64,000 nucleotides of DNA from Actinoallomurus liliacearum (GCF_039542035.1 NZ_BAABHJ010000009.1:35347-99346); one strand, 5' to 3'; shown: positions 17,884 to 27,133, numbered from the stretch's first letter. Notes: generated from the letters alone by a model not told the origin. Made by a program: numbers and translations.

Positions 17884-18779
17884 GAGCGGGAGTCCCTTCG
17901 CGGATCGAGAGCGCTGCGCAGGCCGTCGCCGAGGAGATTGAGCGCGATGACCGCGACGACGATCGCGAGCGCCGGGAAGGTCAGCGTCCACCACGCGTCC
18001 GCGACGGTGTTGCGGGCCTCGGAGACCATCAGGCCGAGGCTGGGCGTCGGCGGCCGGGTTCCCAGACCGAGGAACGACAGCGCGGACTCGGTGAGGATCG
18101 CCCAGGACAGCGCCAGCGTCACCTGCACGATGATCGGCGCGCTGACGTTCGGCAGTACGTGGCGGAGAAGGATCCGCGGCAGTGGCGTGCCGAGCACCCG
18201 CTGCGCCTTGACGTACTCCGAGGCGCCGACGGCGAGCGTCGGACCCCGCGACACGCGGGCGAAGATCGGCGTGTAGACGACGGCGATCGCGATCGCGGTG
18301 TTCTGCCACCCGCTGCCCAGGGCGCTGACGACCGCGAGCGCCAGCAGGATCGCGGGGAACGCGAAGAGGATGTCGACGAAGCGGCTGACGACCTGGTCCA
18401 CCCAGCCGCGGAAGAACCCGGCGCTGATGCCGAGGATCGAGCCGAGCACGGCCGCCACCGCCACCGAGACGACCGCGACCCGCAGTGACGTCCAGATCCC
18501 GACGGCGGCCCGTGCGGCGATGTCCCGGCCGAACTGGTCCGTACCGAACCAGTACCGGCCTGAGGGGCCCTGGAGCCGGGCCGCCGGGTGCTGCGCGATC
18601 GGGTCGTTCGGCAGCACCCCGAGCGCGCCGAGCACGGCGATGACGACGAGCAGCAGGATGACGGCGAGGCCGATCCGCCCGTTGCGGTCCCGCCAGACCC
18701 GGGCGAGCAGCCGGGACCGTCCGGGCGCGGCGGGGGCGGAGCCGACGGGCTCGGCCACCGTGGTGGGGAGAGAACTCAT
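17880..18779 (-). CDS. ABC transporter permease (DppC-like)
   Basis: 299 residues. N-terminal OppC-N region, then FGTDQFGRDI typical of DppC/OppC, six predicted membrane helices, and the EAA loop with the ESALSFLGLG sequence that docks to the ATPases. Overlaps both neighbours by 4 bp (ATGA), which indicates tight coupling with DppB- and DppD-like genes. Confidence 0.94.
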   Translation of the reverse strand: MSSLPTTVAEPVGSAPAAPGRSRLLARVWRDRNGRIGLAVILLLVVIAVLGALGVLPNDPIAQHPAARLQGPSGRYWFGTDQFGRDIAARAAVGIWTSLRVAVVSVAVAAVLGSILGISAGFFRGWVDQVVSRFVDILFAFPAILLALAVVSALGSGWQNTAIAIAVVYTPIFARVSRGPTLAVGASEYVKAQRVLGTPLPRILLRHVLPNVSAPIIVQVTLALSWAILTESALSFLGLGTRPPTPSLGLMVSEARNTVADAWWTLTFPALAIVVAVIALNLLGDGLRSALDPRRDSRS

Positions 18780-19738
18780 GCCGCACGCGTCCGTGGGTCG
18801 ATGATCCGGTAGAGCAGGTCCACGAGCAGGTTGACGAGGACGAACAGCACCGCGATGACCAGCACCGTGCCCTGCACCACCGGGTAGTCCCGGTTGGAGA
18901 TGGCGGTGAACAGCAGGCGTCCCATCCCGGGCAGCGCGAAGATCTGTTCGATGATCACGGTGCCGCCGAGCAGGTAGCCGAACTGGATGCCGGTCAGCGT
19001 GACGATCGGGATCGTGGCGTTACGCAGGATGTGCGAGTTCCGGACCCGGCCCGGCGACAGCCCCTTGCCCCGTGCGGTGCGCACGTAGTCGGCCTCGGCC
19101 ATCTCGACGTACTCCGATCGGGTCGTGCGCATCACGTTGGCCGCGAACGCGACCGCGAGCACGAGCGACGGGTAGAGGACCTGGCTCATGTTCCCCCCGA
19201 CGGAGCGGGTCAGCGGCACGAACGTGCCGGTGTCGGGGAAGTAGTGGAAGGCCTGAGCCAGGAACGTCACCATGGCGGTGCCGAGCACGAACTCGGGGAT
19301 GGCCAGGCCGACCAGCGACGCGCCCTGGGTGAGGGAGTCGGAGGCCCGTCCCGGCCGGCTGCCGGCGAGCACGCCGAGCACCACGCCGAAGGCGGTGCCG
19401 ATCAGCGCCGACAGCACGGCGAGCTCGACCGTCACCGGCAGCGCCGAGGCCACCAGGCCGGTGACGGACCGGCCGCTGGTCAGCGACAGGCCCAGGTCAC
19501 CGCGCGCGACACCCGAGATCCACGTCCAGAGCTGGGAGAACCAGGACTGGTCGATCCCGTAGAAGTGCTCGAGCGAGGCACGCTGCGCGGGGGTCAGCGT
19601 GCCCGACTCGATGCCGAGGGAGGCGGTGATCGCGTTTCCCGGGATGGTGCGCAGGACGACGAAGACGACCACCGTCACCCCCAGCAGGGTGATCAGCGCG
19701 CCCAGGAGCCGGGCCCCCAGCCATCGCAGGTTCAGCAT
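18776..19738 (-). CDS. ABC transporter permease (DppB-like)
   Basis: 320 residues, about six membrane helices. Typical DppB features are the N-terminal VVFVVLRTIPGN, the EYVEMAEADYVRTARGKG loop that contacts the ATPase, and IIEQIFALPGMGRL near the end. It begins 13 bp after the substrate-binding lipoprotein gene and forms the membrane channel with the DppC-like permease. Confidence 0.94.
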   Translation of the reverse strand: MLNLRWLGARLLGALITLLGVTVVVFVVLRTIPGNAITASLGIESGTLTPAQRASLEHFYGIDQSWFSQLWTWISGVARGDLGLSLTSGRSVTGLVASALPVTVELAVLSALIGTAFGVVLGVLAGSRPGRASDSLTQGASLVGLAIPEFVLGTAMVTFLAQAFHYFPDTGTFVPLTRSVGGNMSQVLYPSLVLAVAFAANVMRTTRSEYVEMAEADYVRTARGKGLSPGRVRNSHILRNATIPIVTLTGIQFGYLLGGTVIIEQIFALPGMGRLLFTAISNRDYPVVQGTVLVIAVLFVLVNLLVDLLYRIIDPRTRAA

Positions 19739-19751
19739 CGGCTCGCCGCTC

Positions 19752-21326
19752 TCAGGACGCGCTGGTCAGCGAGCTGAGCAACTCGTCCGGCCGCGGCGTG
19801 AACCCGTGGACGCCCGAGCCGACCAGGTAGTAGTCGTCCGAGCGGAACATCCAGACCCACGGGGACTCGGCCAGCAGCTCCTTCTGGAGGTTGCGGAAGG
19901 TCTCCTGCCGCTTGCCGTCGTCACTGGTGGAGTTGCCCTGGTTGAGCAGGTCGGACAGCGTCGAGGAGTCCAGGCCCGCCGGCTTGGCGAGGCTGCCGCC
20001 GGAGGTGTAGTAGCGCCCGTACATCAGGAACGGATCGTACGAGCCGCCGTTCAGCGCGACGGCGGCGTCGTAGTCCGCCGCGAGCCACGCCGACACGTAC
20101 GGCCCGGTGGAGAGCTGCTTCAGCTGGAGGTTCACGCCGATCTTGGAGAGCTGCGACTGGACGTTCTGGGCCTCGGCGTTGGCGGTGGCGTACTCGCCGG
20201 TCTCGACGATGGTGGTGAGGGTGAAGCCCTTCGCGTAACCGGCCGCGGCCAGCATCGAGCGCGCCTTGGCCACGTCACCCGGCGTACAGGGCAGGCCGTC
20301 CGTCGCCGAGTAGGAGAACGCCGGGCTCGTGATGGGGCCGGTCACGGTGCCGTCGCCGTAGGCCGCCGTCTGCACCACCTGGTTGCGGTCGATGGCGCAG
20401 CTGATGGCCTGCCGCACCTGCTGGTTCTTCAGCGGGCCCTTCCGGCCGTTGAGCATCAGCACGTGGTACGCCAGGGCCGGCTGCTTGGCGAGCGCGTACT
20501 TGTCGGACTTGCCGGCCTGGCGGGCGACGCCGGGGTCGGAGAGCAGGCCGAGCTGGAACGCGCCGGCCTTCATGCCGGACAGGATCGACGACTCGTCCGG
20601 GATGACCCGGAACTCGAGTTTCTTGATCTTCGGCGAGCCGCCGTAGTACTTCGCGTTGCCGGTGAGGACCACCTGCTGGCCGGGGTTCCAGGCGTTCCAG
20701 GCGAACGCGCCCGTGCCGTTGGGCTTCTTGCCGACCGTCCCGGCGGAGATGTCCTTGGCCGACTCGATCGAGGAGTTCACCGACGCCAGCGAGTAGAGGA
20801 GCGACGCCGACGGCTTGGACAGGTGCAGCACCACCGTGGCGGCGTCCGGGGCGTCCACCTTCTCGATGGCGGTCAGGTTCGAGCGGGCGACCGCGCCGGT
20901 GCTCTGGTTCAGGATCCGCTCGATCGACGCCTTGACGTCGCCGGAGGTGAACGGCGAGCCGTCCTGCCAGGTCACGCCCGTGCGAAGGGTGAAGGTGACG
21001 GTCCGCCCGTCGGGCGAGATCTTCCACTGGGTCGCCAGGTCCGGCTGGATCTGACCGGTGGGGCTGGTCGCGACCAACCTGGAGTAGACGAGGCCCAGGG
21101 TCTGCTGCGTCTGGAACGCCGTCGCCAGGTGCGGGTCGAGCTTGTCGATGTCGCCCGTTCGCGCGACGACGAACGTCGAGGCGCCCGATGAGGACGAGGA
21201 GTTCTGCGAACCGCTGGGCGAGCAGGCGGCCAGTGCCGCGACGGCGGTCGCGGCGGCGGCGGTGACGGCGACGGAGGTGATCCAGTTCCGGATACCGCCA
21301 CGACCGGGAGAGTTGGGGGGTGTCAT
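19752..21326 (-). CDS. ABC transporter substrate-binding lipoprotein (SBP_bac_5/DppA type)
   Basis: 524 residues. Start at ATG 21326 is set by GGAGGAG 5 nt upstream; six further upstream codons are open but lack a ribosome site. Lipobox ALAAC with C35 lipidated. The mature protein shows the family-5 pattern: TFVVARTGDIDKLDPH, then FTLRTGVTWQDGSPFTSGDV. The family binds peptides, and some members bind murein tripeptide or sugars. As first gene of an operon ending in murQ, divergent from anmK, it most plausibly captures wall turnover fragments. Ligand is inference. Confidence 0.92.
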   Translation of the reverse strand: MTPPNSPGRGGIRNWITSVAVTAAAATAVAALAACSPSGSQNSSSSSGASTFVVARTGDIDKLDPHLATAFQTQQTLGLVYSRLVATSPTGQIQPDLATQWKISPDGRTVTFTLRTGVTWQDGSPFTSGDVKASIERILNQSTGAVARSNLTAIEKVDAPDAATVVLHLSKPSASLLYSLASVNSSIESAKDISAGTVGKKPNGTGAFAWNAWNPGQQVVLTGNAKYYGGSPKIKKLEFRVIPDESSILSGMKAGAFQLGLLSDPGVARQAGKSDKYALAKQPALAYHVLMLNGRKGPLKNQQVRQAISCAIDRNQVVQTAAYGDGTVTGPITSPAFSYSATDGLPCTPGDVAKARSMLAAAGYAKGFTLTTIVETGEYATANAEAQNVQSQLSKIGVNLQLKQLSTGPYVSAWLAADYDAAVALNGGSYDPFLMYGRYYTSGGSLAKPAGLDSSTLSDLLNQGNSTSDDGKRQETFRNLQKELLAESPWVWMFRSDDYYLVGSGVHGFTPRPDELLSSLTSAS

Positions 21327-21357
21327 ACGAGCTCCTCCGAGCAACGGGTTGCCGCAG

Positions 21358-21405
21358 AGGTTAACGGTTGACCTTGATGACAGACAATAGGTGAACCATT
21401 AACCT
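21358..21405. promoter_or_regulatory. Long inverted-repeat operator in the MurNAc-recycling divergent promoter
   Basis: AGGTTAACGGTTGACC at 21358-21373 and GGTGAACCATTAACCT at 21390-21405 are inverted repeats matching at 14 of 16 positions, separated by 16 bp. The right arm ends directly before the GTG of the serine hydrolase, and the left arm is 32 bp upstream of the lipoprotein ATG. A repressor bound here would control both arms. The RpiR-type protein at 14959-15876 is the obvious candidate. Confidence 0.65.
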
Positions 21406-22539
21406 GTGCCCGTGTCCGAAATCACCCACCTCACCGCGGACCCGCTGGTCACCGCCGTCACCGACCTGCTGAGCGAGTCTTCCGACGAGGGCGCCGCGCC
21501 GCCCGGGGCGCTCGTCGCCGTCGCCGAAGACGGCCGGATCCGCTACGCCGCCGGCGGTGTCGCACGGCGCGACGCGACCGGCCCGCCGGTCGAGATGGGC
21601 TGGGACACGAGGACCGACGCCGGGTCGGTCAGCAAGATCGTCGGCACGACGGCCGCGCTGATGGCGCTGGTGGACGCCGGCGAGATCACCTTGGACGCGC
21701 CGGTCGCGCGTCACCTCCCGGGACTCGACCGGCACGGCACCGTCCGCGACCTGCTCGAACACCGGGCCGGCCTGTGGGAATGGTGGCCGCTGTACCTGAA
21801 GGGCGCCCGCGGCGACGACGCCGTCTCACTCGCCGCCGGCCTGCCGCTCCGCTACCGGCCGGGCGAGGGGCGGCACTACTCGGACCTCGGGTTCATCCTG
21901 CTCGGCGCGCTGGTCGCGCGCGTCGGCGGCGACCTCGCGGCGACCGTGGACGACCTGGTGTTGCGACCTTTCGGGCTGACCGAAACGCGCTACGCCACGC
22001 CCGCGCCCGGCGGACCGGTGGCCGCGAGCTCGACCGGCGACACGATCGAACAAGGCATGATCACCTCCGGCGTCCCGTACCCGGTCGACGGCGCCGTCAC
22101 CGACTTCGCCGGCTGGCGTGACCATGTGCTGGTCGGGGAGGTGAACGACGGCAACGCCTTCCACGCGTTCGGCGGAGTCGCCGGGCACGCCGGGCTGTTC
22201 ACGACGGCCGCCGACCTCCTGCGGTTCGCGACGGGCCTGCTGAGCGGGCTGGACGGTGACGGGCCGATCCGGCGTGACACGGTCGCCGGGTTCCTCACCG
22301 CCGGCGCCGACCCTCACCAGGCGCTGGGATTCCGGGTCTGGGACCTTCCGTCGAGTCCCGCCTTCGGGCACACCGGCTTTCCCGGAGTCGCGTTCGCGGT
22401 CCTGCCCGAGCGCCGGGCCGCCGTCGCGATGATCACCAACCGGCTGCACGCGAGCGGCCCGCCCCGAGCGACCGAACCGATGTGGCTGCGGGTGCTCGCC
22501 GCCGCCGAGGCCCACCTGAGGAGGCCCCAATGGACCTGA
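21406..22539 (+). CDS. Beta-lactamase-fold serine hydrolase, possible muropeptide amidase
   Basis: 377 residues of the class C beta-lactamase/CubicO group. Catalytic SxxK is S74-V-S-K77, the YxN-like motif is YSDLGF, and the third motif is HTGFPG. No signal peptide is visible, so it should act in the cytoplasm. B. subtilis AmiE (YbbE), an N-acetylmuramoyl-L-alanine amidase in that organism's MurNAc-recycling cluster, belongs to the same superfamily. A role in stripping peptides from imported muropeptides is therefore attractive, but it is inferred. The end overlaps anmK by 10 bp. Confidence 0.85.
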   Translation: MPVSEITHLTADPLVTAVTDLLSESSDEGAAPPGALVAVAEDGRIRYAAGGVARRDATGPPVEMGWDTRTDAGSVSKIVGTTAALMALVDAGEITLDAPVARHLPGLDRHGTVRDLLEHRAGLWEWWPLYLKGARGDDAVSLAAGLPLRYRPGEGRHYSDLGFILLGALVARVGGDLAATVDDLVLRPFGLTETRYATPAPGGPVAASSTGDTIEQGMITSGVPYPVDGAVTDFAGWRDHVLVGEVNDGNAFHAFGGVAGHAGLFTTAADLLRFATGLLSGLDGDGPIRRDTVAGFLTAGADPHQALGFRVWDLPSSPAFGHTGFPGVAFAVLPERRAAVAMITNRLHASGPPRATEPMWLRVLAAAEAHLRRPQWT

Positions 22540-23699
22540 CCGTCATCGGCATGATGTGTGGCACGTCCTATGACGCGATCGACGCCGCCGCCGCCGACTT
22601 CTCGCTGACCGGTGAGGAGATCGTCTGCCGTCCGCGCGGGCTGTACAGCGAACCCGTTCCGGACGGGCTTCGTGCCCGGATCGCGGCCGCCCTGCCACCG
22701 CACCCCACCACCATGGAAGAGGTGTGCCGGCTCGACACCGAGCTGGGCCGGCTGTTCGGCTCGGTCGCGACGACGGCCAACGAACGCCTCACCGGCGGTG
22801 GCGCCGACCTGATCGTCTCCCACGGGCAGACCGTCTTCCACTGGGTCGAGGGCACGCACGCGCTCGGCACGCTGCAACTGGGGGCCGCCGCCTGGATCGC
22901 CGAGGCGACCGGCGTGACCACCGTCTCCGACCTGCGTACCCGCGACCTGACGCGGGGCGGCCACGGCGCGCCGCTCGCCTCGACGCTGGACGCGCTGCTC
23001 GTGCTGTCGGACGAGGTACGGCGCGGCTCCCTCAACCTCGGCGGCATCGCCAACATCACCGTGCGCGACGCGGACGGAGACGTGATCGCGTACGACCTCG
23101 GCCCCGCGAACGCGCTGATGGACAGCGCCGTCACCGACGCCACGGCGGGTGCCGAGCGAATGGACGCCGGGGGCGCGCGGGCGGCACGGGGAACGGTGCA
23201 CGCGGAGCTCCTCGACCGGCTGCTCGCCGAGCCGTACTACCGCGCCGAACCGCCCAAGTCGACCGGCAAGGAGCTCTTCCACGCCGACTACGTCCGTGAC
23301 GCGGTCGGCGGGCTCGACATCGGAACCGACGACCTGCTCGCGACGCTCACGGAACTGACCGCACGACTCGTGGCCGACGCCTGCCGGACGTACGCGCTCG
23401 CCGAACTCGTCGTCGCGGGCGGTGGGGTGCGCAACCCGACCCTGATGCGGCGGATCACCGAGCTCTCGGCGCCGGCGCGCGTTCGGCCGATCGAGGACTT
23501 CGGCCTGTCGGCGCAGGCGAAGGAGGCGTACCTGTTCGGCCTGCTGGGCTACCTCTCCGTGCACGGGCTCGAGGGCACCATCGCGTCCGCGACCGGCGCG
23601 CGTACCGGCTCGATCCTGGGATCCCTGACACCGGGCGCGACGCCACTGCGGCTGCCGGAGCCCGCGACCGTGCGGCCGCGCCGGATGTGCGTCAAATGA
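22530..23699 (+). CDS. anmK: Anhydro-N-acetylmuramic acid kinase
   Basis: 389 residues. Opens with MCGTSYDAIDAA, the AnmK phosphate loop (usually SGTSxDGxD), and has HGQTVFHW, GHGAPLAS, LNLGGIANIT and GGGVRNPTLM. It converts 1,6-anhydroMurNAc with ATP to MurNAc-6-phosphate, the MurQ substrate. Start at ATG 22530 is supported by GAGGAGG just upstream; the longer ORF overlaps the hydrolase. The stop overlaps the next start (ATGA). It links the rightward arm biochemically to murQ in the leftward arm. Confidence 0.95.
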   Translation: MDLTVIGMMCGTSYDAIDAAAADFSLTGEEIVCRPRGLYSEPVPDGLRARIAAALPPHPTTMEEVCRLDTELGRLFGSVATTANERLTGGGADLIVSHGQTVFHWVEGTHALGTLQLGAAAWIAEATGVTTVSDLRTRDLTRGGHGAPLASTLDALLVLSDEVRRGSLNLGGIANITVRDADGDVIAYDLGPANALMDSAVTDATAGAERMDAGGARAARGTVHAELLDRLLAEPYYRAEPPKSTGKELFHADYVRDAVGGLDIGTDDLLATLTELTARLVADACRTYALAELVVAGGGVRNPTLMRRITELSAPARVRPIEDFGLSAQAKEAYLFGLLGYLSVHGLEGTIASATGARTGSILGSLTPGATPLRLPEPATVRPRRMCVK

Positions 23700-24205
23700 T
23701 CTCCTATCGGCGGGCGGTCACCGGCGACCTGTCCGGGATGGCCGAGGTGTTCGTGGCAGCGTGGCGGGCCGGGTACCGGGGCGTCGTGCCGGACGAGGTG
23801 ATCGACGCCCTCGACGCCGGCACCGTCGCGACCGACCTGGCCACGGGGCTCAGCGCCTCAGGTCTGACGACCGTGCTCGCCGTCGACGCCGGCGGGCGGC
23901 CGGTGGGATTCGCCCGCTACGGCGACGACGCCGATCACCCCGGCGGGGGTTATCTGGCCGCCCTCTACGTCCATCCGGCCGCCTCGGGGGCGGGCGTGGG
24001 GCGCGGCCTGCTCGAGCACGCGATCGACGCGATGCCCGGCGTGGACGTCCGGCTGTGGGTGTTCGAGGACAACGACCGGGCGCGCACGCTCTACGAACGC
24101 GCCGGATTCCGTCCCGAGGGCGCGCGGCTGGTCGATCCGCGCTGGCGGGCGCCACAGGTGAGGTATCTCCGCCCGGCCCGGCCGGGCGCCGCCGTGCGCC
24201 GGTAG
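23696..24205 (+). CDS. GNAT-family N-acetyltransferase
   Basis: 169 residues. Acetyl-CoA loop at AALYVHPAASGAGVGRGLLEH (trimmed: VHPAASGAGVGRGLL) and C-terminal NDRARTLYERAGF, both classic GNAT. ATG overlaps the anmK stop, so it belongs to the recycling operon. The substrate could be an amino sugar or a wall-derived amine; this is not determinable. Nothing in the sequence distinguishes it from general-purpose GNATs. Confidence 0.88.
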   Translation: MISYRRAVTGDLSGMAEVFVAAWRAGYRGVVPDEVIDALDAGTVATDLATGLSASGLTTVLAVDAGGRPVGFARYGDDADHPGGGYLAALYVHPAASGAGVGRGLLEHAIDAMPGVDVRLWVFEDNDRARTLYERAGFRPEGARLVDPRWRAPQVRYLRPARPGAAVRR

Positions 24206-24295
24206 CCCGCCACCACGATCGGCGATCACGGGTTCCCTTACCGGACCCGCGGCCCTATCGTTTCGTGAAACAACTCAGTGCTGCCGGAGGCGTCG

Positions 24296-26494
24296 ATGGC
24301 CGAGACGACCGCGTACCGGATCTGTCCCCTGTGCGAGGCCACCTGCGGCCTCGAGCTGACGATCGCGGACGGCCGGGTCACCGGCGCCCGCGGCGACCGC
24401 GCCGACGTCTTCAGCCACGGCTTCGTCTGCCCCAAGGGCGCGACCATCGGCGAGCTCGAGGACGACCCCGACCGGCTGCGCTCCCCCATGGTCCGCGACG
24501 GCGACGACTGGCGCGAGGTGGGCTGGGAGGAGGCGTTCGCGGCGGTACGCCGCGGCCTCGGCGAGGTCACCGGACGCCACGGCCGGCAGGCGCTCGCCCT
24601 CTACCTCGGCAACCCGAACGTCCACACCCTGGCGGGAGGCCTGTACGCCGGCCCGCTCGCCCGCGCGCTGGGCAGCACGAACCTCTACACCGCCAGCACG
24701 GTCGACCAGATGCCCAAGCACGTCTCCAGCGGCCTGCTGTTCGGCGACCCCCTGGCCATCCCGGTGCCGGACCTGGACCGCACCTCGTACCTGCTGGTCC
24801 TCGGCGCCAATCCGCTGGAGTCCAACGGCAGCCTGTGCACCGCCGCGGACTTCCCCGGAAAGCTGAAGGCGCTGCGCCGGCGCGGCGGCACCCTCGTCGT
24901 CGTCGACCCGCGCCGCACCCGGACCGCGCGCCTCGCCGACCGGCACCTGCCGATCCGGCCGGGCGCCGACGCGTACCTGCTCTTCGGCGTCGTGCGCACC
25001 CTGTTCACCGAGGGCCTGGTCGCCGACACCCCCGGGGTCGACGGCGTCGCGGACGTGGAACGGCTGAGCCGCGACTTCGCCCCCGAGGACGTCGCGGACG
25101 TCTGCGGGATCCCGGCCGAGGAGATCCGGCGGATCGCCCGCGAACTGGCCGCCGCCCCGAGCGCCGCCGTGTACGCCCGCATCGGCACCTGCACCGCCGA
25201 GTTCGGCACGCTCACCAACTGGCTGGTCGACGTCGTCAACGTCCTGACCGGCAACCTGGACCGGCCCGGTGGCGCGATGTTCCCCCTCGCCCCGCACCGC
25301 CGCCCCGGCATGGGCAGCGGGCGCGGGTTCCGGACCGGCCGCTGGCACAGCCGCGTCCGCGGCCTCCCCGAGGTACGCGGCGAGCTGCCCGCCACCACCC
25401 TGGCCGACGAGATCCACACGCCCGGCGAGGGGCGGGTGCGCGCCCTGATCACGGTGGCCGGCAACCCGGTGCTGTCCCTGCCCGGCGGCGAGCGCCTCGG
25501 CGACGCGCTCGACGACCTGGAGTTCATGGTCAGCGTCGACCCGTACCTGAACGAGACGACGCGGCACGCGCACGTGATCCTGCCGCCGCCCCCGCCGAGC
25601 CGGTCACCGCACTACGACCTGGCGTTCGGGGACCTCGCGGTGCGCAACACCGCGCGGTACTCCCCGCCCGCGGTCCCGCTCCGGGACGGCGAGCTCGAGG
25701 AGTGCGCGATCCTGTCCCGCCTCATCGGCATCGTGTCCGGACAGGACACCGACGTCGACGAGTCGGTCATCGCCCACCTGCTCGGCAAGGCGATCGCCGA
25801 CCCGTCCTCGCCCGTTCACGGCCGGGATCCGGCGGAGCTGCTGCCGCGGCTGACCGGCGAGACCCCGGCGCTGCGCCGCCTCGACCTCATGCTGCGCCTC
25901 GGCGCGTACGGCGACGGGTTCGGCGCGGTGCCGGACGGCCTGTCCCTGCGCGCGCTGCGGAACGCGCCGCACGGCGTCGACCTCGGCCCGCTGCGGCCCC
26001 GGCTGCCCGAGGTGCTGCGGACGCCGTCCGGCCGGATCGAGCTGTGCCCGCCGCCGCTCGCCGAGGACGCCGTACGGCTCCGCGACGGCCTCGCCCGGCG
26101 GCGTACCGGCCTGGTCCTCATCGGCCGCCGCCACCTACGGTCCAACAACAGCTGGCTGCACAACGTGCCGGGCCTGGTCCGGGGCTCGAACCGCTGCACG
26201 CTGCAGGTCCACCCCGAGGACGCCGGCCGCCTCGGGCTGACGGACGCGGGAACGGCGAAGGTGACGGGCGCCGGCGGCACGATCGAGGCGGAGGTGGAGG
26301 TCACCGCCGAGATCATGCCCGGCGTCGTCAGCCTCCCCCACGGCTGGGGTCACGGCCGACCCGGCACGCGGATGGCCGTCGCCGCCGCGCACCCCGGCGT
26401 CAACGCCAACGCCCTCACCGACCCGCTCGCCCTCGACCCGCTGTCCGGCAACGCCGTGCTCAACGGAGTGCCGGTGGAGGTCCAGCCCGCCTGA
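24296..26494 (+). CDS. Molybdopterin-dependent oxidoreductase (formate dehydrogenase/nitrate reductase-like)
   Basis: 732 residues from ATG 24296, which has GGAGG 5 nt upstream. N-terminal 4Fe-4S site C10, C13, C17 and C45 (CPLCEATC and CPKG). The bis-MGD fold continues with LVLGANPLESNG, VVVDPRRTRTA, the GNLDRPGG loop and a C-terminal dinucleotide-binding domain (RHLRSNNSWLHN). At the molybdenum-ligand region I see TVDQMPKHVSSGL and no cysteine or selenocysteine, so the ligand may be another residue. No FdhB or NarH-type partner gene is adjacent, so it probably works with separately encoded electron carriers. Substrate unknown. Confidence 0.88.
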   Translation: MAETTAYRICPLCEATCGLELTIADGRVTGARGDRADVFSHGFVCPKGATIGELEDDPDRLRSPMVRDGDDWREVGWEEAFAAVRRGLGEVTGRHGRQALALYLGNPNVHTLAGGLYAGPLARALGSTNLYTASTVDQMPKHVSSGLLFGDPLAIPVPDLDRTSYLLVLGANPLESNGSLCTAADFPGKLKALRRRGGTLVVVDPRRTRTARLADRHLPIRPGADAYLLFGVVRTLFTEGLVADTPGVDGVADVERLSRDFAPEDVADVCGIPAEEIRRIARELAAAPSAAVYARIGTCTAEFGTLTNWLVDVVNVLTGNLDRPGGAMFPLAPHRRPGMGSGRGFRTGRWHSRVRGLPEVRGELPATTLADEIHTPGEGRVRALITVAGNPVLSLPGGERLGDALDDLEFMVSVDPYLNETTRHAHVILPPPPPSRSPHYDLAFGDLAVRNTARYSPPAVPLRDGELEECAILSRLIGIVSGQDTDVDESVIAHLLGKAIADPSSPVHGRDPAELLPRLTGETPALRRLDLMLRLGAYGDGFGAVPDGLSLRALRNAPHGVDLGPLRPRLPEVLRTPSGRIELCPPPLAEDAVRLRDGLARRRTGLVLIGRRHLRSNNSWLHNVPGLVRGSNRCTLQVHPEDAGRLGLTDAGTAKVTGAGGTIEAEVEVTAEIMPGVVSLPHGWGHGRPGTRMAVAAAHPGVNANALTDPLALDPLSGNAVLNGVPVEVQPA

Positions 26495-26549
26495 CGAGGC
26501 GCGGACCAGGGTGCGCCCCGCCGGACGAGGCGCCGGACGGGGTCGCCCC

Positions 26550-26566
26550 CGCCCGATGGCCGGGCG
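26550..26566. terminator. Short hairpin between convergent genes
   Basis: CGCCCG ATGGC CGGGCG, a 6-bp stem in the 78-bp gap between the molybdopterin enzyme and GtrA genes. Plausible weak bidirectional terminator. Confidence 0.35.
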
Positions 26567-26572
26567 CGCGGC

Positions 26573-27133
26573 TCAGGCGACGAGCTCGGACTCCTCGTCC
26601 GCGCGGGCCGCGACCGGCCCGACGCCCGCCGAGGAGGCGGAGCCGGCCGTCTTCTCGTGCGGGAAGACCCACTTCTTCATCGCCCACCAGCGGAAGACCA
26701 TGCCGAGCAGCGTTCCGATGATCATGCCGCTGAGGAAGTCGGAGATCTCCTGGCCGACGTGGCTGACGTTCGGGTACTGCAGGTTGAACGCGTAACGCGC
26801 CAGGTAGAGCGGGATGTCGTTGACAATGATGCCCAGGCCGCTCACGACGAAGAACAGCACCGCCTCGACGTGCCGCCTGCGGCCGCCGCGGGCCCGGAAC
26901 GACCAGCCGCTGTTCATCAGGTACGACGCGATCGTCGCGACGATGATCGCGATGGTGAGCGCCGTCACCGGCTTGGTCCGCATGACCGTCAGCTTGAGCC
27001 CGTAGTTCACCCCGGCGGTCAGCAGGAAGCAGACACCGCCGGTGAAGGCGAACTTCACCAGCTCACGGTGCTTGACCAGCAGCGGGCGAAGTGGCGCGGG
27101 GACGCGGGAGAGCGTGATCCGGGTGAGCGACAC
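26573..27133 (-). CDS. GtrA-like membrane protein
   Basis: 186 residues with four predicted helices (about 27-49, 56-74, 88-108 and 130-152). The family pattern is visible in LVKFAFTGGVCFLLTAGVNY and in the end FRWWAMKKWVF. GtrA proteins help flip or position polyprenyl-linked sugars for cell-envelope glycosylation. GTG start. It stands alone on this strand, with a 220-bp divergent region to the RNA-repair operon in which I find no convincing paired promoter elements. Confidence 0.85.
   Translation of the reverse strand: MSLTRITLSRVPAPLRPLLVKHRELVKFAFTGGVCFLLTAGVNYGLKLTVMRTKPVTALTIAIIVATIASYLMNSGWSFRARGGRRRHVEAVLFFVVSGLGIIVNDIPLYLARYAFNLQYPNVSHVGQEISDFLSGMIIGTLLGMVFRWWAMKKWVFPHEKTAGSASSAGVGPVAARADEESELVA

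Noticed and set aside
17884..18786. Upstream extension of the DppD-like ATPase frame
   Set aside because: The extension lies fully over the DppC-like permease in another frame; ATG 17883 gives the exact family start.
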